DNA of 61,987 nucleotides from Mesostigma viride (Eukaryota; Streptophyta; Mesostigmatophyceae; Mesostigmatales; Mesostigmataceae). The stretch is taken from contig RPFO01001188.1 in assembly GCA_009746045.1 (NCBI GenBank), positions 64,001-125,987 on the forward strand. Direction: 5' to 3'. The notes under the pieces are model-generated. The model saw only the letters and a program-made list of their open reading frames with translations, searched no databases and had not been told where the DNA came from. The translations under genes were made by a program, and so were the position numbers. Below are positions 29,260 through 41,155 of this stretch, in pieces. How positions within the stretch are numbered: the stretch's first letter is position 1; every line of letters starts with the position of its first letter.

Positions 29260-31080
29260 GACGATCGACGTGACATCATTACTGTATGTATTTGAAGAAA
29301 ATATTTACTTAATTCACGGTAAATGTCACAGTGACAGCTCACAGCTGTTGGTTGACCGCCATTGGAAATAAACCCGGCACCATATCAAGGAGACAACCAT
29401 ATGACTGGGTATCACTCAGACGCCTAACTGTATCCACACTTCCTCAGTTGAGAACACTCTTTAAGTTCTATGTTATTATAAATATTATATTTTAATTTTG
29501 GCGGCCAGAGTGTGCACCTGCCACAGACATACCATTGCCTTCGCAACCTGCACGATGAAACAACGAGTCAAGTGTGCTCCCCAGGAGTCCACGCGAAGAC
29601 GGCAACTCCAAATTTTATAGATTCAAGTTACGGGTGCCTTACATTGGGGGCCTTCCCCCATTTTATAAAATTTATTTATTTACCACAAGTGCATCGAGCC
29701 TCAAACCATGCCGGTGGCCACAGCTTCCTCGTAGATCTCCCAACCAGGCAGGCTCGCGCCGGGACGCAGCTGACGTCGATCGAACTTGTACGTGCTGCAT
29801 TATATCAAACCATCAGGCGAAGATCGAGGTCCGCTAGAGCACAGCTTCATTTTCCGTTGAAACGGCAATTCTGGTAGATGTCCGCCTCCCATATTCCTGT
29901 GTACGTTGAATCGATTGCCGGCCGATCGCTGGGGTCCCCCCGGAAAAGGGTCCGTGCGACTTCGTGTTTGTGTTTAAATCCGACTGGCCGTATTAGTTGC
30001 TGATCTGCCGTTGCTTATGCTACTGGCCATGTGCCCTCGGCCGCCGTGCGTGTGTCGCAGGTGCTGCCGACACTCGGAAAAAACGTGGCGTACGCTTCTC
30101 CTTTGATTATTAAATAAGTATTTTGCTGGAACAGCGGGCGCGCAGGCCTTTGTAAGCGGGCTTCCTCCCGTGCCGTTACCCACTGGATCTGCCCGAATCT
30201 TGTGACTCCTGGCTGAGTCCTCCTGAACCATTCAACCAGTGGCGGCCAGGTGTTCTCAACAACCGGCCGGTTGCTGTGGTGTTCTTCATAATAGCCCATT
30301 GGCAGTGACTTTCTTCATCATAGCCTAATATTGGCTGTGGTGATCCCCCGCCCACATTCGATGGGGTCTGACAGCCTGAACCACCTCAAACTTGCTCGAG
30401 CACACGTGTGGCTGGCATTGACGGACGCTGGCGTGGCGGGGCAACCCCCCCAGGAGTGGGTGGTGCTGGGTGTCCGTTGGCATGGCCCCCACACGACGCC
30501 TGTCCGCGTGCCAGAGGCTCCAGGGTCGACCCGGACTCCAGGCTGTCCCAGGTATGTATGCATGGGGGCAATGCTGTCAGGCAGTGGCTGGTATGGTCCT
30601 TCACATTTCACCGCAAATGCCAAAGATGGCAAGGGAATGTTGGGAAAAATCAATGTTGCATAAACATTGGGAAAAATCAATGTTGCATAAACATTTTTCT
30701 GGGTTTTAGCACGCGTATAGTCCCCTTCAATTAACCTTGCTAGCACACTTGGCCCCTTGCAGCACGCTCTCTCCCCTTCTGTATGCTTTGTCCCCTTGTA
30801 ATACCTGTCCACTCCGTGCCAATGGCCGCCCGCTGTCATCTCGGCAGAACCCCGCTTCGCATGCCCTTCGTTTGCATGCCCCCCGTCATCCCATCGTCAC
30901 GCAGCTGTAGTGACGAGCGGAAACGTTACCTGGTTGTGACCGTTGCTGTGTCTGCAGCATGGCCCACGCGTCTGCGCCTGTGGTGGGTGCCGGCGCAGCA
31001 GCAACTTTGAGATTGCCTGTGGCGCGTGCTAAGACCCCCTGCCCACCCGTCAACCCAAGAATCCCCTTTTTTTCCCACAC
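29260..31080. other. Region with short unassigned frames
   Basis: Minus-strand frames at 30299-30015 (about 95 codons) and 30839-30318 (about 170 codons) and plus frames at 29512-29877 are open, but they overlap each other and match nothing I know. A short direct duplication, GGGAAAAATCAATGTTGCATAAAC, occurs at about 30639 and 30668; the copies differ little. No repeats with clear ends. Confidence 0.3.
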
Positions 31081-31089
31081 TGTGCCTAG

Positions 31090-32793
31090 ATGCCCCTCAT
31101 CCCTGCCCAGTTTGCCCACCGTCTTTCCCCTTTACTGATGGCATGCTCCTTTTCTCCTGCCTCCCTCCCACGGCGTGCTTGCCTTGGCTCTTGCCTGGGA
31201 TCCCCATGGCTCAGCCACCGATTGATGGCCGGGACAGGCTCACTGAGGAGGGCGACACTTGCCAGTGCGCTGAAAAAGAGCCGAAGGGATTCTGCCCCCC
31301 TGCAGCAGAATTGTGCGGCCAGTTCATCCACACCTGGCAGGGTCCTGGCCCATCGGAGGGCTGAGTTGACCCTCTTCCTGGGACCACAGGGAGGCGCGCC
31401 GATGCTGACAATCGCCACCAGCCATTGTTCCGACGCTGGTGCCATGTTTTACCACCTGCGCCGCTGCCTGCCTAGCTGCGTGGCGGGGCAGCTGTCCCCG
31501 CAGCATGTGATTGGTGCGATCCAATCAGCAGTCCAGGGGGTGCCACCTGGACCGTGGCGAGCGGATCCACACACCGGGCCGGCCAGGGGGCCCCTGGACA
31601 CCTTGGGGAGGAGGGGGCGGAGAAGCAGGGTCCCAGGAGTCCTGGTTACCACCTGGGTGGGCGGCGGAGCCTCATTGTCTGCCCAGACTGTTCAACAAGG
31701 CCTTTCTCTGGACGACCCTTGCCCGTGGATTTGCAAGCAAGTCACGCTGAAGCGTGATTGGTCACAGGCGCATGCACCCATGGCCGCTGGTGGGCGGTGG
31801 ACCTGCGCGCAAGGTGCGAGCGCGACCAGCCCGGTGTCGTGTGGGTGGCGCCCATTCCTGCGGGGGGAGGTGGGGTTGGCATCGCCCCCTGATCCTGACA
31901 CGCGTGGCCAGCCCCGGTGTGCCGACAACGGTGGTGGTCGGGACGGCCATGATGCCAGACCAAGCACGAGGGAGGAGGGGCAGGGGGGCACGAATGAGGG
32001 TCCTGCGGGCCTGCGCCCACGGGACGGGCAGGGTGCTGGCGACCGTCCCCATCCTGCCGACCATGATTCGGGCGGTGACAACAAGGAGGACGGGGAGGGG
32101 GATGCCGGCGACGCGTATCAGCGCGGCGTTGCAGGCAGTGGCGGGGAGGGTCATGGGAGCGGGCAGAGACTGGACAAGCGTGCGCGGTTGTTGCAGCTGG
32201 GCGCCGGCACGGGGGCGGAGCTGACCACGATCATAGTGACCGAGGAAGAGATAGCAGCCGGGGAGCTGCAGCAGATCATGGTGTGGAAGATGGCCATCTG
32301 CAGCAGGGCGCTCGCGACCGCGGCCGTTGTCGTGGTGCAGGCAATCCACGGGCTTCACGGCGGGGGCCTCTTGGCGGCCGGCCAGCGTGGCGTGGAGCCG
32401 GGCGTTATGCTGGCAGATGCTCCCCCCCGTGGCCAGGGTGTCCTGTTCAGCATCTCCCGTTCAGTCCCTGGCTCATTGCCGGACGGGAGGCAGGTGCTCG
32501 CGTTCCACAGGCGCAAGAGCGCGGACCAGCTGCGGGCGCTGCTGGCGGCGATTTGCGACGAGCTGTGTGGCCTCTGGGGCCCTGGCCAGATATTCGGCAT
32601 TACGGCCATGATGCGCGCCGGCCGTGTGCCCGCGGGCGGCGTCAGTTTCTTCCTCGGTGTGCACGCGGCGAGCGAGCGCGTGGCGGAGCAGGCTGGGGAG
32701 CTTGTGCTGGAACGGCTGGCAGACGTCAACAACGACACGGTCGTCAGCGTTAGGGTGCCGCCGTCACCGCCATTAACAGAGCCCAGTAAATAG
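31090..32793 (+). CDS. Orphan 567-codon open frame, unknown
   Basis: An ATG at 31090 starts a frame uninterrupted to 32793 in GC-rich DNA. The first 270 residues are arginine-, proline- and glycine-rich and look poorly ordered. Residues about 275-350 are a hydrophilic Gly/Asp-rich linker. From about 370 the sequence looks like a folded alpha/beta domain with alternating hydrophobic strands and helices. Other frames on both strands are also open here for 130-200 codons, as expected in GC-rich DNA. Coding is therefore plausible mainly for the C-terminal 200 residues. I recognise no family. Confidence 0.35.
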   Translation: MPLIPAQFAHRLSPLLMACSFSPASLPRRACLGSCLGSPWLSHRLMAGTGSLRRATLASALKKSRRDSAPLQQNCAASSSTPGRVLAHRRAELTLFLGPQGGAPMLTIATSHCSDAGAMFYHLRRCLPSCVAGQLSPQHVIGAIQSAVQGVPPGPWRADPHTGPARGPLDTLGRRGRRSRVPGVLVTTWVGGGASLSAQTVQQGLSLDDPCPWICKQVTLKRDWSQAHAPMAAGGRWTCAQGASATSPVSCGWRPFLRGEVGLASPPDPDTRGQPRCADNGGGRDGHDARPSTREEGQGGTNEGPAGLRPRDGQGAGDRPHPADHDSGGDNKEDGEGDAGDAYQRGVAGSGGEGHGSGQRLDKRARLLQLGAGTGAELTTIIVTEEEIAAGELQQIMVWKMAICSRALATAAVVVVQAIHGLHGGGLLAAGQRGVEPGVMLADAPPRGQGVLFSISRSVPGSLPDGRQVLAFHRRKSADQLRALLAAICDELCGLWGPGQIFGITAMMRAGRVPAGGVSFFLGVHAASERVAEQAGELVLERLADVNNDTVVSVRVPPSPPLTEPSK

Positions 32794-32799
32794 TTGAGC

Positions 32800-33400
32800 A
32801 CATACAATCGACAGTGCGGGGTTCATAGCTTTATCGAGCCGACGGCGGCGAGGCGGTCTCGTTGTTGACAGTATGCAGTGTGAACTGTCAATGACATTTC
32901 CTTTGTTTACAGAAATGACGAAGGGGTGCGGGTTGGAACGCTGCCGACCAGTTGCTGGCCTGGCGTGGAGGTGTTGGAAGGGTCTTCGGGCAATTGGGCT
33001 CCAGCATCAAACCAACGCAGCAGACTTCTTGCCCTTGATGGGGCTGCACTGTGGTGCTGGCCCTTGGTGGCTTGCTCGCAGTTTCTGATTAGAAAGTAAG
33101 GGAGAAAATTCACCAAAGCATTTATTACCAGAAACGGGCCCGCTATTCCTTGATTTGTGGTTTTAGCAGCTGACGTTGTCTACTGTTTTGCTTATTTCTA
33201 GTGCTTAGTTCTACTGTTTTGCCTAGTGTTCATGTAGTCAGAGAATATATGCTGCCCGTTTTGCGAAGGTTCCGCCGCAAAGGGAAGGATAGGATAGATG
33301 CCTTGCTAATATAGTAATATACAACAGAATATCGACCTAGAGGAGAGGTGGAAGAAAGACTTTTGACATTACCGTGCTCATTAATTAATTAATTAAAAAC
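32800..33400. other. Non-coding stretch
   Basis: No gene recognised. It ends in a short TTAATTAATTAA microsatellite at about 33383, which marks the end of a LINE fragment. Confidence 0.4.
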
Positions 33401-33404
33401 ATAA

Positions 33405-33890
33405 CTCTGTTGGAAGTAAGTGTAGCACATATCCGGTGTACTGGAAGGGGGCGGACATCTACGTCGGCCACAAGCCCTGGCACGCGACCCCCTCGACCAC
33501 AGCGGCCCCAGCGACTCCAGAAGCCCCAGCCTAGGGGAATACAGCAGCAGTAGTGTAGATTAGTTAGACAGTGGCCTTGTACATGCCCGCCTACTACAGG
33601 CACTATACCAGCTGAGGCCTAGCACTTTTAGTCATGTACATGTGTGTAGTACTCCTACATCATGTACATGTGTGTGTTCCCCTCCCACTGAGGACTTATG
33701 CTCACGACTAGTAGGCGTGCATGTACAAGGCTACCGTCTAACTATTCTACACTACTACTGCTGTATTCCCCTAAGCTGGGGCGGCTGGAGTCGCTGGGGC
33801 CGCGGTGGTCGAGGGGGTCGCGTGCCAGGGCTTGTGGCCGACGTAGATGGCCGCCCCCTTCCAGTACACCGGCTGGCCCGCCTTGGTTTG
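33405..33890. repeat. Inverted pair of LINE ORF1 3'-end fragments
   Basis: The plus strand at 33430-33531 encodes the phrase V-Y-W-K-G-A-D followed by V-G-H-K-P-W and a stop; the same sequence appears inverted at about 33885-33765. Both arms continue into a shared non-coding tail with CAGCAGTAGTGTAGA. A diverged direct copy lies at 44312-44405, following an ORF1 fragment. The tail-to-tail arrangement suggests LINE insertion with inversion. Confidence 0.55.
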
Positions 33891-34129
33891 CCGGAGCTGG
33901 AGGTAATTAATTAATTAATTAATTAATTAATTAGACTCGTGCTCCCGTTGGGGAGTCACGGAGCATTAACCCTGATGGATGGATGGATGGATGGATGGAT
34001 GGGTGCAAACAGTCCTACCGCTCTAATCTATCTACATCAGCTACCTACGACATCTATCTAACAGCAACATCTATCTAGACAGCCTCACGCCGCCCTAGGG
34101 GAGCTGTCTGGCGTGCCTCCCGCGGGTTA

Positions 34130-35868
34130 ATTGCACGCGCGGGCGCTTCCCCACAGGGGGGGGCTCAATGTTGTCCTCTATATGACCTGGGCCCACTTGG
34201 CCTTGTCCATCATCTTCGCCCAAATCACGGAGAGGCCTAGGCCCCCCATGTCCTCTACTAGCTGTTCTTTGAAGGTGCGGGCCTTGCGGCGTCTAGCATC
34301 ACTGGGCCCGGCGGCCCACGTAAGGAGGTGCCGGCCAGGCTGAGCTGGTCGCAGTCCTGCGGGGGGGGCACGTGAGGTGTCTGCCTGGTTGGTGCGAGCT
34401 AAGTGCCCTACTAGCTGCAGGCGCCACTGCTTAATGGTGCTGGTGATATATGGCATGCCCTGGTATAGTAGGTCCTCATTGCGGACATGATGAGCATATC
34501 CTACTCTGAAAATGGAACGCAGCATGCATGTTGGTGACCGTGCATGCCGTCCAGCTTGCGGGCCAGGTCGGCGGCGAGGGTCCACTGTCTCGGCCCCATA
34601 CGTGAGAACAGGAAGGACGAGGACCTTGAACAGGTCCTGTTTCTCGATCTTGCCCAGGGGCTTGCGCCACAGGGCCCGGTACTGGCGTAAAGCGTGCCAG
34701 GAGAGCGAGGGAGATGCGATGGTCCACATGCATCAACCTCGCAGCTGGGGAGCAGGCTGCCCAGCAGCTTTACGCGGTCCCGATACAGGACTCGAGAGCC
34801 GTCGAGGAGATAAAGGGGTGGCGGTGAGTGGGTGAGCCCAACCGCCAGGGCCTCTGACAGTCTTCTTGCTGACCTCAAGCCCCACTGCACGGGCCAGGCA
34901 GTCAAGCCATGTCTGCACGTGCCCAGTGTCCTCGAAGAGGGTGGTACGTGTCGTCTGTAGATGATGTCTGCCAGCCGAATCTCCGTGTCCGCTCCGCAAT
35001 GCCAGTATTTGTTAGCGACCTGCACCCCTGGTTCCCTACCCACGATGCGGGCAAATCGCTTGCGCGCCTGAATCATTACGTACTCGACCACAATAATGAA
35101 CAGGTAGGGTGACAGCACGCAGCCCTGCCACACACCCATTTGTAAAGGGCATGGGGGCGTGGTCCCGTAAGAAGTGCGCACCGAAGTGGTGGACCCTTCA
35201 TACAGGTTGCGGATGACAGCAATAAGGGCCGGGGCGGGGGGCGCGCCTGCGGGGCGTCGCCTGCACGGGCGGCAGCTGCCAGGCGGTAATTCTTTGCGCC
35301 CTGATTTCTTGGTAACCATCTATAAGACCGAGCTCGGTCGATGTGTCGTGGAATGGCGAGTCGATCGTGACAAATCTGACCTAATTCGGTGACCAAACGT
35401 CGTTAAGTTATCGTCGTTTGTAAACGTCCGCCATAGACACATGCTATGGCGGAGCCATAGACACATGCTATCAGTCCGCCATAGCAAGGGGGCGGGGGAT
35501 CCGGAACAACTCGAGGATGTCCCAAAGCGCAGGCCAGAAAACCGAATCGAAGGCTTTGATGAGGTCCACCAGCACAAGGTGCTAAGGGGACTCACCAGGC
35601 TGAAGGCGTTGCAGTTCCTCCAGTGACCAGTCGGCGATTAGCGAAGAGCGCCTGTACTGTGTTGCGACCTGAACGGAAGCCGTGCTGAGTCTCGCTGAGG
35701 TGACCGTCCAGGGCCGTGCGCAGGCGGTTCAGGATGAGCCGCATAAGAAGCTTGAGGGGGGCACTTTGAATGCACACCCCTCTGTAGTTGCCGGGGTCGG
35801 CCGGCGACCCCTTGTTCTTGTACAGCATCGTGCGAAAACTGTGTTGCCAGGCCGCTGGAGGTGGTTGC
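34130..35868 (-). pseudogene. Reverse transcriptase of LINE copy 1, 3' part
   Basis: Homologous to 52230-53704. Visible motifs are D-P-G-N-Y-R-G-V (about 35800), a broken K-A-F-D-S motif A region (about 35560), G-C-V-L-S-P-Y-L-F (about 35120) and L-T-Y-G-A-E-T (about 34595). The Y-A-D-D box is frame-broken near 34960. Many indels. Confidence 0.7.
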
Positions 35869-36238
35869 CAGTGTACAGGCATACGCAATACGCAATCGTA
35901 CGGGGCCCATGGGTATTGGGTATAATACGCTCGTACGGGGTATTATACGCAAATCGTACGGTGACTCTTGAAAATGCTGTTTTTTGAATGGTTCAGGGGG
36001 TTCCTCAACATTCTGACCAATCAGGCATGTTTTCTATGTGTTCTTGCAATGCACCACATGCCTATATGTGACACATCATCTCATGACATTGGCATTACCG
36101 TTGCTGCTTACAAGTACAAGGATTGTCCTGTTTAATTATTAAGTCTCTTAAGAGCACACCATAACAAAGTTGTATGCACAATCAGTGCACGTACACGTAC
36201 CTGCTGAAAAGGATAATAACACAAGTAGATATATATAC

Positions 36239-37490
36239 TAAAAATATAATTACTTACAGCAGAGTGAAATCACTCAAACCAAAGCAAACGCCCAGCTATA
36301 AACCTATATACAGAGCCATGTCAAAGCTCTATACTACGATAAGACCAATGGAAACGCCTAACGGGAGGAACCTAATAGCCCTGCTGCACCGCAAAATCAG
36401 CCCGCGTACGGCGGAGCATGATGTCAGCCATGGCCCGAGTCAGCGCCACCGACAAGCGCTGACGCCAATATGACGTCCAGGTCCGCGCCGACCATGGGGC
36501 CCGCTGGCCCTCCAGGTCCAGCCCGGGTCCTCCCGGAGCCGGCAACACTCCTTGAAGAAGGCGGAGGTCAGGGGCCCCATGGCCCCAAACTCCTCCAGGA
36601 CAAAGGGCACCACACGATGGTGCCCGACGTCGCCGTAGGCCAGGAGCTTGGCCCGCTCCGCCCGGTCCGCCGTGTAACCTGCCGTGAGGGAGGCCCCAGC
36701 CACGTGGCTAAGAGCCAAGGGCCGCGCCACCGAAACGTCAATAAGCAGGTGCCGGCCACCCCCCTCAAAGTCCAGCACCACGATGTCAGGCCGGTGGTTG
36801 GGGGAATAGAAGGCAGCGCCATCCGCATCCTCGGACCGGATGTTCGCGTGGGGGAAAACCGACCGAATCATGGCGAGCACCACCGTCAGGAGGACAGTGT
36901 GCAAATACAAATACCAATTCTGATGAATTCTGTTGGCCCCCCATGCAGGCAAGGTAGTGAGTCCCCGTGGGATCCAGCGGCTGCCCACAGCTACCACAAG
37001 GCCGCCCGGCCGGAACAAGAGGCTGCGGGGCGAATAGCTGGTGCCGGAGCGCCACCGAGTAGTGGCTGGGAGCCAAGGCGAATGGGGGGGCCATGGGAAG
37101 AGCACGAAGGTACGCCGAGCCCACACTCCGCAAGGAAAGCGAGAACAGCCACGCACGTCCCTGGGCGTTGAGGTCCGCGAAAAGAGCAATCCAATCAGCC
37201 GTGTGCAGAATACCCGCGTAGGTTTTCTGGTGTTTATCGATGACGCGAGCAGGGAATGCGGCGGGAGATTGAACGGAGGCGACCGAGGGAGTGCCGCGAG
37301 GGAGGTGGCGCTGTACCGCCTGAGCGGCACGGACGGGAGAACAGGCCTGCTGGATCTCAGCATAGGCCTCCTGGATGGCGGTGACGAAGGGCAAAGGGCT
37401 GCTGGGGTCCAGGAGGTCAGGCGCTGCCGTTGCCAAAAGGGGCAGGAGCCGGCAGCTTTCCGCCCACGACTGAGCGACGGAGCCCAAATA
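36239..37490 (-). pseudogene. 5'-truncated second LINE family with C-terminal endonuclease-like domain
   Basis: Minus-strand frames (37487-36786, then 37363-36440) encode a C-x2-C-G...H-x4-C zinc motif (about 36990) and then R-P-D-I-V-V-L-D-F-E-G-G-G with a downstream D-V-S-V. This arrangement resembles the restriction-like (PD-D/E-x-K) endonuclease that ends some non-LTR elements. A frameshift joins the two pieces near 36850. The 3' end is GTAATTATATTTTT. A second, shorter copy follows at 37528-37963. Confidence 0.5.
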
Positions 37491-37527
37491 TAGTAGGTAT
37501 ATAGTAGATATATATTAAAAATATAAT

Positions 37528-37963
37528 TACTTACAACAGAGTGAAATCACTCAAACCAAAGCAAACGCCCAGCTATAAACCTATATACAGAGCCATGTCA
37601 AAGCTCTATACTACGATAAGACCAATGGAAACGCCTAACGGGAGGAACCTAATAGCCCTGCTGCACCGCAAAATCAGCCCGCGTACGGCGGAGCATGATG
37701 TCAGCCATGGCCCGAGTCAGCGCCACCGACAAGCGCTGACGCCAATATGACGTCCAGGTCCGCGCCGACCATGGGGCCCGCTGGCCCTCCAGGTCCAGCC
37801 GGTCCTCCCGGAGCCGGCAACACTCCTTGAAGAAGGCGGAGGTCAGGGGCCCCATGGCCCCAAACTCCTCCAGGACAAAGGGCACCACACGATGGTGCCC
37901 GACGTCGCCGTAGGCCAGGAGCTTGGCCCGCTCCGCCCGGTCCGCCGTGTAACCTGCCGTGAT
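37528..37963 (-). mobile_element. Second, shorter copy of the same LINE
   Basis: Nearly identical to 36250-36690 and in the same direction. It stops abruptly at 37963, as expected of 5' truncation during target-primed reverse transcription. The TAGATATATAT sequence at both borders could be a shared target duplication. Confidence 0.65.
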
Positions 37964-38090
37964 ATATATGCGTAGATATATATGCATGCGCAATGACACT
38001 TGCAGAGGTATGGATATTGCTGCCACCATTACTGTATGTTGAACTTAAAAACCACGTCATCTCTGGCAGCATGGAATTGCTATATACTAG

Positions 38091-39875
38091 CCCCTAAATG
38101 GTCTGAGATCCTGCCGATAAATCGGCTGGATCTTCACAATTTTGCAAACCAGATGCCATGCATCCAACCTACCCATATCCAATGGCTGTACTTGGGGGCC
38201 CAGCATGTCCATGAGTTGCCCTTCGGGTTGGTATATCACAACCTCACATATATGCAGGTTTATAGCTGGGCGTTTGCTTTGGTTTGAGTGATTTCACTCT
38301 GCTGTAAGTAATTATATTTTTAACATATATGCAGGGTAGGCCACATATAACTGCCGTCAAAGTCAGGGGGGTCAAGACTCGCGTTTTCATTTTTGGTAGA
38401 ATGTGCATTTTGAATTATGTTATAAGAGCTAGGCACCTACCACTTCAGGGATGATAAACAATTAGTTGCTGAACAGTTTGAGCCATTGGGGTCATCATTT
38501 GGGTGGGTATACCAGCAGTTACACCCAGTACAGCCCATAGGGGTACCGTTGGGAAAAAGCAACCAAGGGGACCGTAGGGGTGGGCATACTACCTACTACT
38601 AATATGGCCACCAACCATGCCAAACAATACATTTCCCTTCCACAATGATGGGGAAACATAACTGCATCATCACACTGCCCTTACATGGCACCTATGTGCA
38701 GGTGCCACCTTGTCCATGCACGTAGGTAACGTGGTACGGATACCCTACGCAAGGCATGCATTCTAGGAGGCAGCCACCAACAAACTAGTGATGTTGAGCC
38801 TACTTCAGCCTGCCCTAGCAAGGATAAACTAGGCCTAAGCTGCTATAGCTTGCCAGGTGATGGCCAGCACACCTGGTGGCACATGCTGTCAATGGGAAGC
38901 TTTTACTCACCCGTTACGTGCTTGATGATGCCACAGAGACCAGCCAACTCACCTCACACTCATGCAATATGTGTATGGGAAATGTATAACAAACATATAT
39001 GGAGGTATTCAAACCCATACAGCCTCTCAAACTTATCACCATCACCCTGTGGCAGGTCAACTAACTGAGGGAAGCATCTAACAAGGATGTTTTAGAATGG
39101 GGCCAGGCCAGGGTCAAGAAAGAGCATGAATAATGAAGAAAGAATGTGCTACACAAGCTAGAACGTATATATAAACGTCAAATATCGATAGGAAAACGAT
39201 GCTTAAGCTTTACCATGCATGGATGGCGTTACCTAGCTTGGCCCAGGCGGTGGCCGCAAAATGGCGCATTTCGGCACACCAAAGTTGTGCAGCATGGTCG
39301 CTGGATTCGGCGATTTCTGGCCACCCTTGCACGTTTGCGACTACTATGTATCATAAAAAGTACAAAGAAACCAATATATCCTTTAAAATACGCCGGAAAG
39401 GTATTGCTGTCAACGTTTCTATCGTCCGGCCTGATCGCAGTTTTTTTTCCAGCAAGAACGCTGCCGACACCTAACAAATGGCATTCCCGCGAACCAAAAA
39501 TTGGCCTGCATCATCTTTAGGACGTATAATATCAATATCCTAAGTTTGGCCAGAAAATTCGAACGCAAACGTAAATGCCATGCGTGGGCGCAGGCTGCCA
39601 TGGCCAGGTCGTCGTTTTCCGGAATGCACGTTGTACGTGAAAAAGTACCCTGACCTTGTACTTTGACCGTCCAGAACACCTCTATAACTTTGTCAAAAGT
39701 ATGCAAAACCTAGTACGATGCTGTGAAGAATTTTATAAACTTTCGATCTTCTCAGCTAAACTTTTCCTACATAATTCTAAATAGATTTCGCGGCATCTGG
39801 TCCCCCGAGAAGGGGCCGATGCATCGGCTGGAACTCGATTTTTGGCGGAAAATCGGCAGCAAGACCATTTAGGGG
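38091..39875. mobile_element. Inverted-repeat element with CTAG borders, piggyBac-like ends
   Basis: The ends are CCCCTAAATGGTCT (38091) and its exact inverse ending at 39875, with CTAG directly outside on both sides (38087-38090 and 39876-39879). The ends resemble the CCCTTAAATGGT ends of the piggyBac element at 11.5 kb, but the 4-bp target is CTAG rather than TTAA. No transposase. Part of the interior (about 38560-39660) is similar to 44920-46040. Confidence 0.6.
38258..38322 (+). mobile_element. 65-bp remnant insertion of the second LINE family
   Basis: The last 65 bases of the LINE at 36239-37490, ending ATTATATTTTTA, are flanked by the 12-bp direct repeat ACATATATGCAG (38246-38257 and 38323-38334). 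This is a complete but extremely 5'-truncated LINE insertion. Confidence 0.8.
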
Positions 39876-40165
39876 CTAGGACTGAAACACAGCACACGGT
39901 CAGTTGGCCAACTTGCCAAAAGTAATAAGACATTGTGCCAGAAACCGACGTACATCTTGCCTACTCGTCGTGGTAGGCCACCATGCAATATTGATCTACA
40001 TGAAGCAAGAATCCATACGGGCCGTGCCAACAATGTGGCTTGCGTGCAGGATACCATGCATGCCAGCAACCTGACCCAGCTTCCCTAAACCATTAACACA
40101 TATGGTACGGTGGCTGGCTAGCAGCAGCCTGCATGGCTAAATAAGGCATTTACGTGCATCGCGAG

Positions 40166-40450
40166 TCAACACCAAATACCCCGCAGCCTGCGACGTAATG
40201 CCTCTGGCGGCCTCTTGCACTCGCTCACTCTTGCCTCCTTCGCATACGTGGCGCCCATGATACGGCGGGTGCTAGCCTTGCTCGGGTGGTAGAACCCGAG
40301 AATTTTGCACCCAAAAGTGTGCACGTCACAGAGCTTGTAGTTACCTGTCGGCTGCCTTTTCTTGTTGAGAGTCTGTTCTTTCACGATGTGTGTCCAGACA
40401 GTCTCGAATACGGCCTGCATCTCGTCGGCCCCATCACCATCGTGTTCCAA
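40166..40450 (-). CDS. BED-like zinc-finger exon of a hAT transposase
   Basis: An ATG at 40450 opens 94 codons. The pattern W-T-H-I-V, then K-L-C-D, then T-R-R-I-M-G and S-E-C-K-R-P resembles the BED finger at the N-terminus of hAT transposases, although the central C-x2-C is degenerate. Its location 480 bases inside the right end of the hAT-type element fits. The rest of the transposase is absent. Confidence 0.45.
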   Translation of the reverse strand: MEHDGDGADEMQAVFETVWTHIVKEQTLNKKRQPTGNYKLCDVHTFGCKILGFYHPSKASTRRIMGATYAKEARVSECKRPPEALRRRLRGIWC

Positions 40451-40935
40451 AGACCCACACCATCACCGTCGCTAGCCATGGTGCCTGGATGTCAATTGTG
40501 CTACGATTAAATGTTAGGTGCCAGATGCGCGCCCTTGTTGGCAGACAACATAACTTCGTCACCTAATTTCCTCGTCCTTCGTCAGACTCCTAGACCCTAG
40601 TCCGACACGCAGCAATCTGCAGGACTGCAGCAATGCACGTACAGTCACATGCACGGCCAGCTTGGCACCTGCATGTCGTTTATTTGTCGCGGAGTTACAG
40701 GTCGCCTAGATACATGCAGTCTAGTTCCGGCTCCACGTGCCGTCCAAAATGATGCCAGAAGCTACTTCGAACGCGGTTCATACGCAAAAAAATACGCAAT
40801 ACGCAAAAAATACGCAAAAAATACGCCGTGCGTATTTTTTTGCCCATTTTAATACGCAAATCTTGCGTATGACGTATAATATGACGCATCGTACGGCGTA
40901 TTATACGCCGTATGCCTGTATACACTGGTGGTTGC

Positions 40936-41155
40936 GACGACAGCAGAAGGCGGTTGCAGATGTCCCAGAAGAGCAGCATAACGCCTGTGTCCTGGAATTT
41001 GGCTGCAAGTTTTACAACTGCGGCAGGAATCTCGTCAGAGCCGGTGGCTGCGTCATAACGCAGGCGCTGGACCGCCTCCGTGACCTCGCGAGAGGTGAAA
41101 GGAGGCATGCATGTCGGACGGGTCCGGCCAAGTGGGCCAACCAGCGGGGGGACTA
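40936..41155 (-). pseudogene. Reverse transcriptase of LINE copy 1, 5' part
   Basis: Homologous to 52018-52230 and encodes the start of the reverse transcriptase, including E-V-T-E-A-V-Q-R-L and S-D-E-I-P-A-A-V. It is bounded by the hAT-type element on one side and the TA element on the other. Confidence 0.7.

Larger units (their letters stand above)
35869..40927. mobile_element. hAT-type DNA transposon inside LINE copy 1
   Basis: The ends are CAGTGTACAGGCATACG (35869) and the inverse ending at 40927, with two extra bases in the right arm. GTGGTTGC at 35861-35868 and 40928-40935 is an 8-bp target duplication, diagnostic for hAT. The uninterrupted target is visible in LINE copy 2 near 52220. 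Subterminal AATACGC repeats crowd both ends. The interior contains a BED-finger exon near the right end plus nested LINE fragments and another DNA element, so little of the original transposase remains. Confidence 0.8.
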
